Shown: positions 37,101 through 49,099 of the stretch, in pieces
Layout of the letters: the number at the start of each line of letters is the position of its first letter
Position numbering within the stretch: the first letter of the stretch is position 1
DNA from: Xestospongia bergquistia
Taxonomy: Eukaryota > Porifera > Demospongiae > Haplosclerida > Petrosiidae
Direction of reading: 5' to 3'
Assembly (NCBI GenBank): GCA_963965975.1
Contig: OZ014411.1
Location: 10,857,501-10,921,500, forward strand
DNA: 64,000 nt
Notes under the pieces: generated by a model
Seen by the model: the letters and a program-made list of their open reading frames with translations, nothing else
What the model was told of the DNA's origin: nothing
Database searches by the model: none
Program-made: the position numbers and the translations under genes

Positions 37101-37951
37101 CAAATGCATAATTATTTCCTCAACACCACACATAGATATTACTTTCCTAACAAACCTTTAAATTTTTCCTTTAGTTGTTCTTCCAGGTCAGTTGTAATGA
37201 AATGAGTAACATACTTATTACCATGACAAGACTGATGAGAATCTTCCACTGGCACATTACAAAATGAGCAATACTTATGGCGATTTGTGGAGAGATGGGG
37301 AATCAAAATTTTTATCATTTTTTTCAGTTGATATAATGATCTTAAACACTTATTAGGCTGAGGCAATAGCATATAAACCATCTTCAAGAGGTCATCCAAA
37401 GCAGTGTCGGTGACATTGTACCTAGATAAGCAAAAGGGGTAACTAATGTAAAAGTATCCATTGACTGCCATGATTGTCTGCATTCATTCTTGGACACATG
37501 ATAAACATACATGTTGTGCTATTGGACTTAAATATAGCTTTATAGATAATACTACCTACTTGAGGGCAAATTGAAAAATGAGCAGCATTGCTTCGATCCG
37601 AGAAACATGTGATCCATCATAAAGTGGCTCAAAGCAGTGAGATTCACAAGAGCCAGATTCATCAAAATCGACATCGTGAATGTCCGAATCTACATCACAA
37701 TTTTGAGCTAAAGATTCTCTTGTGTCTGACTCCTCATCGCTGTTATAACTGTCGACGTCCGGTACAAAAAGGAGTCTGTTATCAGAGTCATGGTTCATGT
37801 GGTTTAGTGTCACGTTGTCAGAGTCATAGGTCTCTGAGTCTGATGAAAGCTCTGACATTGATGATGGCTGGATAGATTCTGTTGTGGAGAGTTGTGAGAC
37901 AGCACAACAGTCCTCCAACAAGTTGGAACACTCATATTCGCTAGAGTCCAT
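34165..37951 (-). CDS. CACTA/CMC-like transposase of the 15.6 kb element (multi-exon)
   Basis: The ATG is at 37,951. Exon 1 (to 37,560) is an acidic Ser/Asp-rich N-terminus. Exon 2 (37,421–37,156) has a zinc-binding CSFCNVP…H pattern. Exon 3 (37,088–36,687) holds SFTFNTDGVSLF, IWPLYLAINELPPAEQ and GLWYSKEKPNMHT. Exon 4 (36,631–36,346) has CNMKGFSGEYSCSTCLDKG. Later exons carry GYKGFPILALHQPF with VDYLHCVLLGVVKML (about 36,310–36,150), DERLLNINVPDI (about 36,085), LQAWLLWYSLPVL (about 35,900) and FSCFSFESLNGELKKYYHGT (about 35,590–35,530). The last frame ends at 34,165. The NTDG, D-x-x-H and FE-x-x-NG blocks are the landmarks of CACTA-type transposases. Some junctions, especially between exons 4 and 5, could not be closed in phase, so integrity is unproven. 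Confidence 0.7.
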
Positions 37952-38022
37952 TTTTGAGCTGTTTGATTAATTGGTTGCTAGGATACTAGCAATGATCTGA
38001 AAATTAATTAAGATGTCTTGTT
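37952..38022. promoter_or_regulatory. 71-bp divergent intergenic promoter region
   Basis: This short gap separates the minus-strand transposase ATG (37,951) from the plus-strand ATG (38,023). Both transcripts must start in it or overlap it, implying a shared bidirectional promoter, or transcription starts inside the opposing gene. No TATA box is obvious. Confidence 0.5.
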
Positions 38023-41000
38023 ATGGCGATGGCAGACGAAATCAGTAGTGCTGGTGGCCTCCAGGCTGAATCACCTAACCAATATCCAGTTAAGAGAACT
38101 ATGAGAGCAGCAGCCTCTTATAGTAACTTTGCTAAGAAGATTGCCGGTAGGTTTCTCACTAACACTGACAATAACATGTGCATGCGACACACGTGTACAC
38201 GGCACACATTATGGATTGTCTCTTTTAGCTGAGAATAAAAAGATAACATTTAAGTTTGTTGATGGAGGAACAGTTCACTCCATACCATGGAGTGAATTGC
38301 TAGATGAGCAAGAGTTCCCATTTGAATCATTTGATGACATTACTGAAGGTTTAAAGATACTTGCACCATGGATTGATGACCACTCAACTGCAATCAGATA
38401 TGCTGAAGCAATTGTGATTCCTTCCAAAGGTAGGTTCCTGTTGTGCTTAAAAGAGCACTATGGTGTTTTTAAATAATAATCTTAGCCACCATCTGGTTAC
38501 ACCCCAGATGAAAACTTTAGAATATGAGTGTGCAGGACCAACAAGACTTTACATTTGGGACTGTTGTAGTACTAGAACTTATGTGTTTTGCTAAGAGAAT
38601 TACCTCATATCTGTACTAAGTGATCTAGCTTGTTTTTGTGCTGTAGGCTGTACCTACCTAAACCACCCAACCTGTGTAAACAAGCTTTGACAAGTTCCTA
38701 TCTTGGTATGAATTGCATACCTTATTACCTATAAGCACACCTATGTGATATATTTTAAGTGGGCAAGGTTATCTTTGGAGCCATTTACATACATGCAAAA
38801 AACATATCTTCCAATTATTGATTTCTTCTTTTGCTTATTTAATAGCAAACAAACAATATACCAAGAAAAAAAGTCCTTCTAAGTCAAGAACAAAGAAATA
38901 TACAGATTCCAAAAAGGTGTGTTAATGGTGTGCACATGTACATACAATCAGATAAACCTGGTAAATGTACATGAAATCATAGCTTGTGTGACATAATTCT
39001 ATTGAAAAATTTTATGCATGTGCAATACTTGTCATTATAGGTACATGTATTTAAATACATTTATGTAGGTAGGTATGTATGTAGTTACTGATATCTGTAT
39101 CATTTAGTAGTTGCTATAAAATTAATATTAACTTGCATGCAACCTCAACTATATTATAGAGTTCTATTAACAACTTAGGCTCAGGAAGAAGCCCTCAAGA
39201 TATCGAGTGCTACTCTTTTAAAAGAGTTTCAGACTGACACTGACACAACAGAAGGATCAACTTGTACAGATAGACCAGCTACTTCAGATGATGTACAAAA
39301 TGTGTCACCAAAGAACCTGAAAGATTCAACATCGTCATCTTTAGTAAATGCTGTGCTTGACATTGCACATGATGAAGAAATAATGGATTCTGATAAACTT
39401 CCACTATCCTTTGCAAATCAATACAGTACTAGGCAGACTACTCCTACCCTTCCTCCTCAACCATTTCGTATGTACAGGCTTTCATCCCCTGATTATGTGA
39501 GTGAGATAATCTGTCACCTACATGTTTGTTTGAGTAAGACAAATGGGCACTTTTTTGAAGTAGAAAAAGTTGTGTATTGTATAGTTATGATTTTCTTAAG
39601 TATATGATTGTTATTTGTTTGTTATAACCACACCTCTGTAGGATGGTTGTTCATCAGAATGTTCGTCTGCTTCAAGCTACTACTATGTAATTTTGATATT
39701 ATTTGCATTGACAGTGTGATATAAAAATGAAGCTAATAATTATTACTGCACACACGGGATGTCTTTTATGTAGGAACACTTAATTATTTGTGTTTAGTCC
39801 TCCATGACCTTAATTACATGAAAAACCTATTACAGTCTAGGAATAATTATTATCATTTAAATAGCTTTTCTTTCTTGTGTAGCAACACACAGAATTTTCA
39901 GAGCTAAACTATGTAAGTGTCAGTACATGTACATCTGTTCGTGATAGTGTTGCATTTAATTTTTAGGTATATATGTGTAGAGACTTAGCTATTCTCGGAT
40001 TATAACAAAACTTTCTTTCTTTTAACAAAAAAACATGAGGACACACACTACTCAAAACTCATGACAACTTATATATATGAAACAGTATAGAATGTTCTAG
40101 AACATAAAGCACATGGGCTAAACACCAAAAAAAACTAGTTTTAACAGGTTTACATTTTGTTGGTATCAGATTATAATCTTTTAGAATTACAATGTCACCG
40201 ACTACAATATTTCGATGTGGATTATGCCACTTCACATATTTCCTTATATTAGAGATGTATTCACTTGACCATCGTTTCCAAAAGTGTCTAAGCATTACTT
40301 GAACTAAATGCCATCTATGTAGGACAGATACAGACTGAAATGAATTAGGATCATCTGGCAATGCTTCTAAAGGGCGACCAATAAGGAAATGTCCTGGAGT
40401 CAATGCCTCCACACAATCATCATTGGAAGACAGTGCTACCAAAGGTCGGCTATTGAGACATGCCTCAATCTGAGTCAGAAGGGTACATGCTTCCTCAAAG
40501 GTTAGCTTCACATTAAAAGTGACCTTTTTCAGATGAGTCTTGAGACTCTTCACGGCTGCTTCCCACAACCTGCCAAAGTGTGGGGCATGCTCAGGAATGA
40601 AGTTCCAATTGATTTCTTGGGAAGAACAAAATTCAGACACCCTTTTTATATTCTTCTGTTCGTTGAGGAATTTTACAAACTCCTTTATTTCCCCGTTGGC
40701 ACCAACGAAATTGGTGCCATGATCACTCCATATTGTTGATGGTTTGCCACGACGAGCTATGAATCGCCTTAAGCAAGCAATAAATGCTTCAGTGGTTAAA
40801 TCTGACACTAATTCGAGGTGAACGGCCTTCACCGTCAATGAAACAAACACGCAGATATATGCTTTGACAATGGTGGGTTTACGGATGTATCCGTACTTCA
40901 CATAAATTGGACCGGCATAATCAATTCCAACCCTTTCGAATATTGGTCCTGGTGTTACTCGTTCAATTGGAAGTTGACCCATAAGTTGAGGCTGAGGTCT

Positions 41001-44000
41001 AGTGGAGTACCTACAGCAGGTCACACACGCTCGGGTTATGTCACGGATGACTCTCTTGCCACCAATAATGTGGAATCTGACGCAAATTGATGACGTTAAC
41101 ATGGTTGGTCCAGCATGTAACAAACACAGATGTTCTGCCCTTATGATCATCTTTGTGATTTGGTGATTACAATGGAGTATAATTGGATGGACTTTCTCAT
41201 ATGGACGGTTAGAATGACCAATCCTGCCACTAAGGCGTAAGATCCCTTTGCTGTCAATAAATGGGTGTAAAGTTATCAAACCGCTCCCCTTGGGTAGAGT
41301 CTTATTCTTCTTCAACAAGCTGATCTCTTTGGCGAAGTGTGTCCATTGTACCAGCTTGATACAGTATTTCTCAGCTAAGTCCAATTCCTTGACTGACAGT
41401 ATAAGTGACTTGTCATCTTGGTGGGTGTCATGCCTGGAGCGTCAACAATTTTTAACAAATCTAAGGATCCAGGCCGTGACTCTCTTTACGTGGTGAAAAT
41501 CACTATATTGACTCAGTGGAATGATTGGTTCAGAGAAATGTACATTGCTTGAGGGTAATATCCCTCATTTCTTCAGAGATAATAGGAGGAATAACTGAAA
41601 GTTTGGGCCATTCTGATATGTCTCTCTGTAGCCAATGTGGACCAGCCCACCAGATCTCATGGCTAATAAGTTCGGAGGGAAACAACCCTCATGATGCACA
41701 ATCGGCCGGATTGTCTTCCCCATTGACGTGATTCCATCAATCAGGAGGTATATGGTTGATGATATGAGAAATTCGATTTCCGACAAAGGTTTTAAACCTT
41801 CTTGGGTTACCATTTAACCAATCGATTACAATCGTACTGTCACACCAGGCAAAGGTGTTACACATTGGAATGTTGAATACCCCCTTCACGTGATATAATA
41901 CATCAGATAGTAGATATGCTCCACACAGTTCCAATCTGGGAATTGTCAATCGCTTAATGGGAGCAACCTTTGTTTTTGAAGTGACCAAAGATACATGGAT
42001 ATTTCCTGAAGTATCTGTAAGCCTGAAATACACAACGGCTGAGTATGCATCTTCAGAAGCATCACTGAACTCGTGTAACTGTGTTGTTTTAATGCAGACA
42101 TCAGGAGGGAAATAACACCTGGGTATCAGTCTAGTGGATAGGATAGGTAGTTCGGATCTCCATTGAGACCATGGTAGGTGAATTTCCATTGGTACTGGAT
42201 CATCCCAATCAATCTTTAATTCCCAAAGCTTTTGGAAGAGGATCTTTACTTTGATAATTGTTGGGGAGAACCAGCCAAGGATGTCGAAGGTTTTAGAGAT
42301 GTCTGAGATCAACATTCGCTTTGTTACAACGTCGCGATGGTCTAGTTCTGCTACTGTGATGCGAAAGTTTTCAGTGACCGAGTTCCATTCTATTCCGAGA
42401 GTTTTAGTGTAGTGGTCTTCAGCGATGGTTTGAACGGATTGCGATTCTTTCAATTCAGCTGGTAGATGATTTAGAACTTCAGGTTCATTGGTATTCCATT
42501 TCCTGAGTACAAATCCACCCTTGTGAAATAATTCTTGTAGCTGTTTTTGAAGATGAATTGCTTCTGTGATAGAGTCAGCACCAGTTAAGCCATCGTCAAC
42601 ATAGAAGGCTTCATATACTTTCTAGGTTGCTAAGGGGTATTGGAGGGCAAAATCCATGGCATTCTGCTTTACTGCCATGTTCGCTTCGAAGGATGAAGCG
42701 GACACACCGAACGTTAGACGAGTCATTCGATAGTCCATCAGAGATTCGGTGTGATTCCTTCGCCAAACAAAACGATGATAATCTCGATCACTCTGAGTTA
42801 GCTTGATTGCGCGATACATTTTGCTCACATCAGTGGTGAGCGCGTAACGATGGTGTCGAAATCTCAATAAAACATCAACAAGGGATGAGTGCACAGTAGG
42901 CCCAACTAATAAAGTATCATTAAGAGAGAATCCCGATGAGGATTTGGCAGATGCGTCAAACACAGCACGTACCTTTGTCGTTGTGCTTGACTCCTTCAAC
43001 ACAACGTGCATAGGCAGGTAGAATGATTCATAATCAGGTTTCTGTAAGTCGGCAACAGGAACCAATTCAGCATGACCAAGTTTCAAGTATTCTTCCATGA
43101 CATCATGAAATTCTTCGGATTTTCTCTTAGAGTCCAATGAGCGTTCTAGTGATAAATATCTCCTGACTGCTGAAGATCTAGATTCTCCCAGGGTTGGTTA
43201 TCCTGGGAAGTGGTACAATGAATCTGCCATCGTCATCACGTGAGTGATGGGCCTTGAAGTGGTCCATGACGAACCTTTCGTCGGGCGTTAATGCAAGGTC
43301 AGTTGATTGATGTTCTTCTACCTTTCAAAATCTCCGAATCAAGTCATCACCTGAGACGGTTACAATGTGATGTACCTCATTATGATTAGATAATTCATTT
43401 CCCCCAGCGAGGACCCAACCAAATTCAGTGTTAAGGGCAACAGGTGCTCCAGGTGGACCGATCCGCCGGCCCTGCAGCAGTACATTGACAAAGATGTCCA
43501 TACCCAGGAGAACATCTATTCTTCCGGGTTGACTAAAGCTTGTATCCGCTAAAGATAAGTCTGAGAGGTGGTCCCAACCATTATCTTTTACAGGGCTGAC
43601 AGGCAGATCACAAGTGACACGTGGCATTATGATAGCACTGACTTTGAACCTCTTGTCAGGCCTTAAAATAGGGGACACGGCGAACTGAGTTACAGCTCGT
43701 ATGCTGGATTTGCAGGTTAATCCACCAATACCAGATATATTGGAGGACCTATGGCTTCTAGGCAAACAAAGGATTTGGGCTATTCGCTCTGATATAAATG
43801 AGGTGGAGGAGGTGGAGTCTAACACCGCTCGAGCCTCGACAGATAAGTCATTGGGACCATGTATAAGGACACGACACGTCATCAGCAATGTACTGTTACT
43901 TAGTTCAGTTGCTGCATGGGATTGAACAGTTCAATTGGGGTTGATCCGGTCACTTTGGTTGGGTACACTTTCAGTAAGCTTCACATGCAATAATGTATGG

Positions 44001-46570
44001 TAGGGCCTTCGACAGGCTTTACAATGTTGATTAGATTTACACAATTTGCTATTTTTCAATAAAATCAATTTATTCTCATGGGAGAATGCCTTAATTTTGC
44101 TACATGCATGCAAGGGATTCTTACTACCATCATTACATACTATACAATTGTTACCTGTTTGACCAGAAGTACTTGTGATGAATGAGGTTAGTTGAGGTCG
44201 ATTTGGCAAAGTACTCTTTTTGGGGAGACTTGATCCAATTCGGCTTGATCCTTTGGCTTGCTCAACAGTTGACGTCTCAGAGGCCTGCGCTCGAAGATCG
44301 ATGAACTCGAGGAGATCCTGATAATGAGGTACTTCAATGGATGATTGGCTATGTTTTTGCAATTCGAACATCGTGGCAGCATCGAGTTTTAGTTCGAGCA
44401 CAGATGTTATGAACGGACCAGATGGCTCGTAGTCCATCGCCTTTAGTGCCCTGAGATGTTGCTGTATTGTGTCATGTAGATGTCGTAGCTCCCTTCCGCT
44501 ACCTTCCTTCAAACTAGGAGCATTCAGTATTCGGCTAACGTGGGTTTGATGGATTAAAGGGGGTCAATTGAATCGAGCTAGTAGCAACTCAACCGCTTCT
44601 ACGTAGTGCTCCCCGGAACGAGATAAACCTTCAATGGCCTTCAAAGCTTTACTGTCCCTTAGGGAGTGTCGCAGATAAACTAGCTTCTCAGAGTCAGAGA
44701 TGTTGTCATGGTTATGAACTGCTACAGAGAACTGTTCCCAAAATGTCCTCCAATTGAGGATGTTCCCATTGAATGTAGGGACATCTATCTTGGGCAGCTT
44801 GACTCCCTTACTGCGTTACTGGTACTAGTTTCAGTACTGATAATATCACTACTGTCTTTGGGTTGGTTGGGTTGCAATAGCCTGTGAAGCTCGAGGGAGC
44901 AATCGAACAACGCTTTCTCAACTTTCATCATATTAACTTTCAGTTCATCATCGTCTTCTAGGTCTAATCTTGTCAATTCCCTTTGAATCTCAGATAGCTC
45001 TATTTTATGGCCTTTTGATTTCATCTTCATTCAGCTGCAGAAGGCAGATATCATCGGATGCGGTAGCTAGTGAGCCTGTGATGGTAGATACGCCAGTACG
45101 GACACAAGTGAGTTGACGAGAAACGGTCTTACGAAGTCCACTCTCAGCTGATGGAGAGTGAGCCGTGACCAACTGCTGAAGAGCAACAGTCAGAGCAGCC
45201 ACTTCATCATCATGTTCGTCTAGCGCCTTCTGCTCTTGTTCCAGTATTCTTTCGTCTTCAATTAAATCAATCAAGGCAGAATGACATTTCTCGTCAAGTC
45301 AGCATCAAAGGGTTTCCAGCTTGTTGAGTAACAGCTTTGCATGACTGACGACCTCGGAGGGTGAAGTCTCAGTGGCCTGGTCAGTTAAGTCTTTCAAACA
45401 ATTACGGATGCGAGTGACAGAGCCTTTGACAGTCCCCCGCTTCCTACGACATGAGGATAGAGTGCGTTCCTGCAACTGGGCTTCTTGAGACATAGTTGAT
45501 AGTACAGGTCAAGTATAAACAGTGAAATAGTGCCAAGAACAGCGGAGACAGGATAAGTAGATCCGGTTCGGTGGACCATTAAATGTAGAGACTTAGCTAT
45601 TCTCAGATTATAACAAAACTTTCTTTCTTTTAACAAAAAAACACGAGGACACACACTACTCAAAACTCATGACAACTTATATATATAAAACAGTATAGAA
45701 TGTTCTAGAACACAAAGCACATAGGCTAAACACCAAAAAAAAACTAGTTTTAACAGGTTTAAACCACAATATGATGATCAAAAAGGTGATAATTTATAAT
45801 ATACAATCAACGCAACAAACATTAAATCAAATTGAATATTGAACACAAACAATATGAATTGGATACAACCAATGAAAGAACAATTGAATCGCCTAGAGAA
45901 ACGTTTTGAACAACTTGCTACCCCAGGACCTGTTTTGCCTCAAGTCCCTCTTCCAGAATTCTCAGGAGTCTCCACCAGATCACCCCCAACTATGGCAAAC
46001 AGTAAAACACATTCGGAGGAAAGAGATGATAATGGTTATGGTGAAACATCTGAAGGACCAGGTACAATTCAAGGCTTAATAATATCTTAGAAATTATAGT
46101 CCAACTGTTTAGGTGTTTACCTTGGGTACAGCAAGTCTCCTAAATTTCGAGAATGGATACCGGAGTTAACAACAGATGAATTAAGGAAAATTGAAGCTAG
46201 CAGTAAAACTTCAGAGGACCTTAGTAAATCACTGTTTGTCTTCCTTTTTGGGCATGATCTAGATAATAGGCCTCACGAAATATGTGCAACAGCAAACAGA
46301 CTTGATGGCCGTGAGCTATGCGAAGCAGTGAAACTACATGCTATTCAATGTAAGTATTTAAGTTAGTTTTATGATAAATTCTTAGATTTCCCTTTCTATG
46401 TTATGTCAGTCCTACAGAGATTGACTTAAAACTATCCTTTATTTTTATTAGTACATGTGTCTCGAAAATACCCTGTTGGAAGATATTTAGAGGATGAAGA
46501 GACAAAGAGATGGGAAGGAATACTAAAGAAAGTAAATGGTCACATTCATTATAAAAGGAGTATTATTTAA
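38023..46570 (+). CDS. Second gene of the element, with a possible BEN-like C-terminus
   Basis: Exons: 38,023–38,146; 38,229–38,429; 38,846–38,916; 39,179–39,496; 39,642–39,686; 39,883–39,912; about 45,840–46,061; 46,113–46,349; 46,452–46,570 (TAA). Phases close except at the start of the 45.8 kb exon, where no clear acceptor is visible. The N-terminal part has FKFVDGGTVHSIPW; a Lys/Ser-rich basic stretch follows, then a Ser/Thr-rich region. The C-terminal two exons (SLFVFLFGHDLDNRPHEICA … VHVSRKYPVGRYL) resemble a BEN domain, a DNA-binding fold. A BEL/Pao element sits in the intron between 39,912 and about 45,840. It is probably an accessory protein of the transposon (inference). Confidence 0.55.
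39976..40152 (-). repeat. 3' LTR of the BEL/Pao element
   Basis: It starts (plus strand) TGTAGAGACTTAGCTATTCTC and ends AACAGGTTTA. It is nearly identical to 45,584–45,761. Confidence 0.9.
40059..41384 (-). pseudogene. Pao integrase region
   Basis: This is a 441-codon open frame. It has an HHCC zinc finger (HLCLLH … CVTCC), the catalytic core with VGIDYAGPIY and WSDHGTNFVGA for the two Asp, and HFGRLWEAAVKS for the Glu, followed by a DUF5641-like tail (ALTPGHFLIGRPL … WHLVQVMLRHFWKRW … NPHRNIVVGDIV). The frame extends into the 3' LTR and is open throughout, but upstream breaks separate it from the rest of pol. Confidence 0.88.
41737..42453 (-). pseudogene. Pao RNase H / A17-type region
   Basis: The frame includes KTLGIEWNS, DILGWFSPTIIKVKILFQKLW, HEFSDASEDAYSAVVYFR and RLELCGAYLLSDV with FAWCDSTIV, the Pao-specific RNase H arrangement. 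A break separates it from the integrase: a further segment at 41,735–41,565 is in another frame. Confidence 0.85.
42454..43137 (-). pseudogene. Pao reverse transcriptase region
   Basis: Motifs are LPMHVVLKESSTTTKVRAVF, DASAKSSSGFSLND, LTTDVSKMYRAIKL and LTFGVSASSF. A stop at about 42,621 precedes the continuation that encodes the YVDD catalytic box (plus-strand GTCATCATCG-type complement near 42,590–42,605). Confidence 0.85.
43325..43888 (-). pseudogene. Pao aspartic protease (DUF1758-type) region
   Basis: A 187-codon frame with ARAVLDSTSSTSFIS, ISGIGGLTCKS, IDVLLGMDIFVNVLL and LNTEFGWVLAGG. The active-site motif reads LDST where LDSG is usual in this family, a likely inactivating substitution. 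Confidence 0.85.
43931..45493 (-). pseudogene. Pao gag region
   Basis: The gag is spread over several frames (45,493–45,305; 45,274–45,005; 45,030–44,785; 44,512–43,931). The N-terminal part is helical and charged. The C-terminal part has LRHLHDTIQQHLRALKAM (DUF1759-like) and zinc knuckles CIVCNDGSKNPLHAC and CKACRRPYHTLLH, as in Pao gags. Confidence 0.8.
45584..45761 (-). repeat. 5' LTR of the BEL/Pao element
   Basis: Partner of 39,976–40,152. On the minus strand it precedes the primer-binding site at 45,578–45,561. Confidence 0.9.
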
Positions 46571-47219
46571 AAGAAGCAGTGCTGAAACGGATATTAATAC
46601 AGATTAATTAGATAAGATATCCGGTTACTATGTAAACAATACTTAATTAAGTAAACAATGAACATTCAATCCTTTCAGCTCGTGAAAGTGGTAAAACACA
46701 TGAATTAATTAGCACCAAAAACATTGTTTGGGTTCTAGGCAAGTTTTTATTCAGAAAAATAAGCATATCTATGTTTTCGGTTTTAAGACGACATCTCTGT
46801 TGATTTATTATAAGATTGGCAGTGGAGAACCCTCATTCAGCTGGTACCAAGTGGCTGGGACGCACAAATATTGCTTTGTCAGAGAGGCTAATAATGGGTA
46901 ATAATCTGAGTTCCCCCCCCCCCCCCCCCCCCCCCAGAAACTTGTCCACTTCTTCTCCTCTACTGGATACACCATCATCATCGTCTCCAAGAAGAAATGT
47001 AAGACCTGTTTCTTTTTCATCCTTTTTTGGGGCGAGTTCACTTTGAGCATCACTAATTTCTTCCTCATTTTTCCCCTTCAATTCTTGACACTTCTTTGTC
47101 ATAACATCATAACTATACAGCTGACCGTTGCCTTGGATTTAGAAAACTAAGCCGGTGATAACGAGGATTCTTTTAAAGAAGAATTGGCCAATACTCTGTA
47201 TCTCTGTGCAAACGATGTA
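46571..47219 (+). other. Non-coding or possible exon region of the CMC-like element
   Basis: Between the second gene's stop and the Tigger insertion. Frames are open on both strands around 46,808–47,100: Pro/Ser-rich on plus, and an acidic one on minus with LLGDDDDGVSSRGEE. They surround a 23-base C tract (46,913–46,935). Whether this is an exon is undecided. Confidence 0.35.
46913..46935. repeat. Poly-C tract of 23 bases
   Basis: Uninterrupted C homopolymer followed by AGAAAC. Its length is likely polymorphic or affected by sequencing error. Confidence 0.9.
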
Positions 47220-49099
47220 CAGTAGACCCTCGGTTATCCGACCAGCTTTGGGCACTGACATTCATGAATGCTGTTCGGATAGTCGAAATTGCTCAGATAA
47301 GTGAATTGTAACCAAATTAACTGTATTATGGACATGTAATTGAATTTTATACAAGTAATGATTACATGAATGAAGTAATATGTAATTGCTTTAATTGCAA
47401 AAGTCTTTTTTTAGCAGCCAAATCCTTAAGTGACATTAGCAACGTTGTACTATAGACTGTCGATTTAGGCTGATGTTGAAGCCATACTATTCATTTCTCA
47501 AATAACTGCACAGCTTCCTTGTTTGATACTGGACATGCAGAAATAGATGTAACTGTGACTTCATCTTCTGACTCAGAACTACATAAATCATGTTCCTGCT
47601 GATCATCATTAGACTCATTAACCATGGCAACAATCTGTTCATCATCTAAATGTTGGTAACCTAAATCATCTGAAGATAACCATTCTTCAACATCTGCTTC
47701 TTGAACATCAGCAGATACTAATGACAATAAATCTGCTACAAATTCTGAGTTAGATGGTGGCAGGTTCTCACTTTCACCTGATCCATTTTCCTCAACCTCT
47801 GGAATGAGCTTTCTCCAAGAATGTTGAATAGTCAATTGACTAATCTCTTCCCAAGCTAATGATATATTCTTAATAACTTTAAGTATGTTGATGGATTTCA
47901 AATGTTCAATAATATCCACATCATCTGAGAGAAGTAAGTCCCTCAGGAGGAACTTTCGATACCTTCGTTTTAATGCCTCAAGAACCCCCTGGTCCATTGG
48001 TTGAATGAGACTAGTAACATTGGGTGGCAAAAATACAGCCTTTACCAAGCCATCTTGAGAAATTAACTCACTTTCATCCGGATGTGCTGAGCAGTTATCT
48101 AATAGTAACAGTGCCTTAGGAGTTTGTTTCATTTCTTTCAATCTTGCCTGAATTGTTGTCACAAAATTATTATGGAACCATTCTGAAAATATGTGCGAAT
48201 CAACCCAAGCATTTTTCTGATTTTTGTAAATAACTGAGAGTGCAGCCATATTTAATCCCCTAAAACATCTTGGTCTAGCAGATTTCCCTATGAAAAGTAG
48301 TGGTAACTTGATAGATCCACTAACATTTGAGCAAGCATTTATTGTGACACGATCTTTACACTTCTTTTGACCATCTGCTCGCTTCTCAAACACACAGGCA
48401 AGTGTTTTCCTTGGTAGAAGGCGATAGTATAAGCCAGTTTCATCGCAGTTAAAGATTTGATCCAAAGAGTATTCACCAACGAGACTTTTAAACTCCTCTT
48501 GAAAAACAGTAGCCCCAACCATATCTGCTGACAATTTTTCCCCTTGAATGCTAATTTCCCTCACTCCATGTCTCTTGCAAAAGCGCCACAAAAATCCTTG
48601 ACTTGCTTTAAAAGGTTTGCTTGTTTCTGGATAAAGTAAAGGGAACAGAACTTTGGCCTTTTCAGCGATTATTGGCCCAGTGATAGGTGTATTTTTCTCC
48701 CTTTCTTGTTTAAACCAGACATATAAAGCTTGTCGAGCTTTTCATATTCACCAACTTTCATTATCTTTGTGCCTTTATTCATTCCCATGTCAACCATTTT
48801 CCGTGAAAACAATTCTAGTTTTGTTTTGTTTCGTTTGATATCTACAACAGTAGATCGCCCAATATCGTACTCTTCACCAATTTTAGATTGTGAAGTACCA
48901 GCTTCGAGTTTTTTTATTATCTCCAGCTTTTGGTCGATGGTAAGGACCTTTCTTTTTCTTTTTTTTGCAGGAGGAACAGCTTCCATTTGTGACTAAGTTA
49001 GGTACCACGTGGTATGGCGTCATGGGTGTGTCCTTCCAAAAAAATTTCGGATATTCGAGGTGACGGATGCGCGAGGTTCGGATAACCGAGGGTCTACTG
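47220..49099 (-). mobile_element. Tigger/pogo DNA transposon
   Basis: Complete 1,880-bp unit. The termini are perfect 22-bp inverted repeats: CAGTAGACCCTCGGTTATCC followed by GA at the left, and its complement at the right. TA flanks both sides (47,218–47,219 and 49,100–49,101), the target duplication of the Tc1/mariner-pogo group. It carries one transposase reading on the minus strand. Confidence 0.95.
47491..48986 (-). pseudogene. Tigger transposase, one frameshift
   Basis: The ATG at 48,986 opens a CENP-B-type helix-turn-helix (KRKVLTIDQKLEIIKKLEAG … SKIGEEYDIGRSTVVDIK). The frame breaks between about 48,670 and 48,591. It then continues from MWRFCKRHGVREI through the DDE_1 core: FNCDETGLYY (Asp 1), LLLDNCSAHPDE (Asp 2) and QPMDQGVLEALKRRY (Asp 3). 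The tail is acidic and the stop is at about 47,491. All three catalytic Asp are present, so a single shift may be the only defect, or a sequencing error. Confidence 0.88.

Larger units (their letters stand above)
39976..45761 (-). mobile_element. BEL/Pao LTR retrotransposon inside the intron
   Basis: Two LTRs of about 177 bp (39,976–40,152 and 45,584–45,761) differ at only a handful of bases, so the insertion is fairly young. A primer-binding site follows the 5' LTR on the minus strand at 45,578–45,561 (complement TGGTCCACCGAACCGGAT). The internal order gag, aspartic protease, RT, RNase H, integrase on the minus strand is that of Pao elements. Frameshifts and stops break the polyprotein. No unambiguous target duplication was found. 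Confidence 0.88.
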
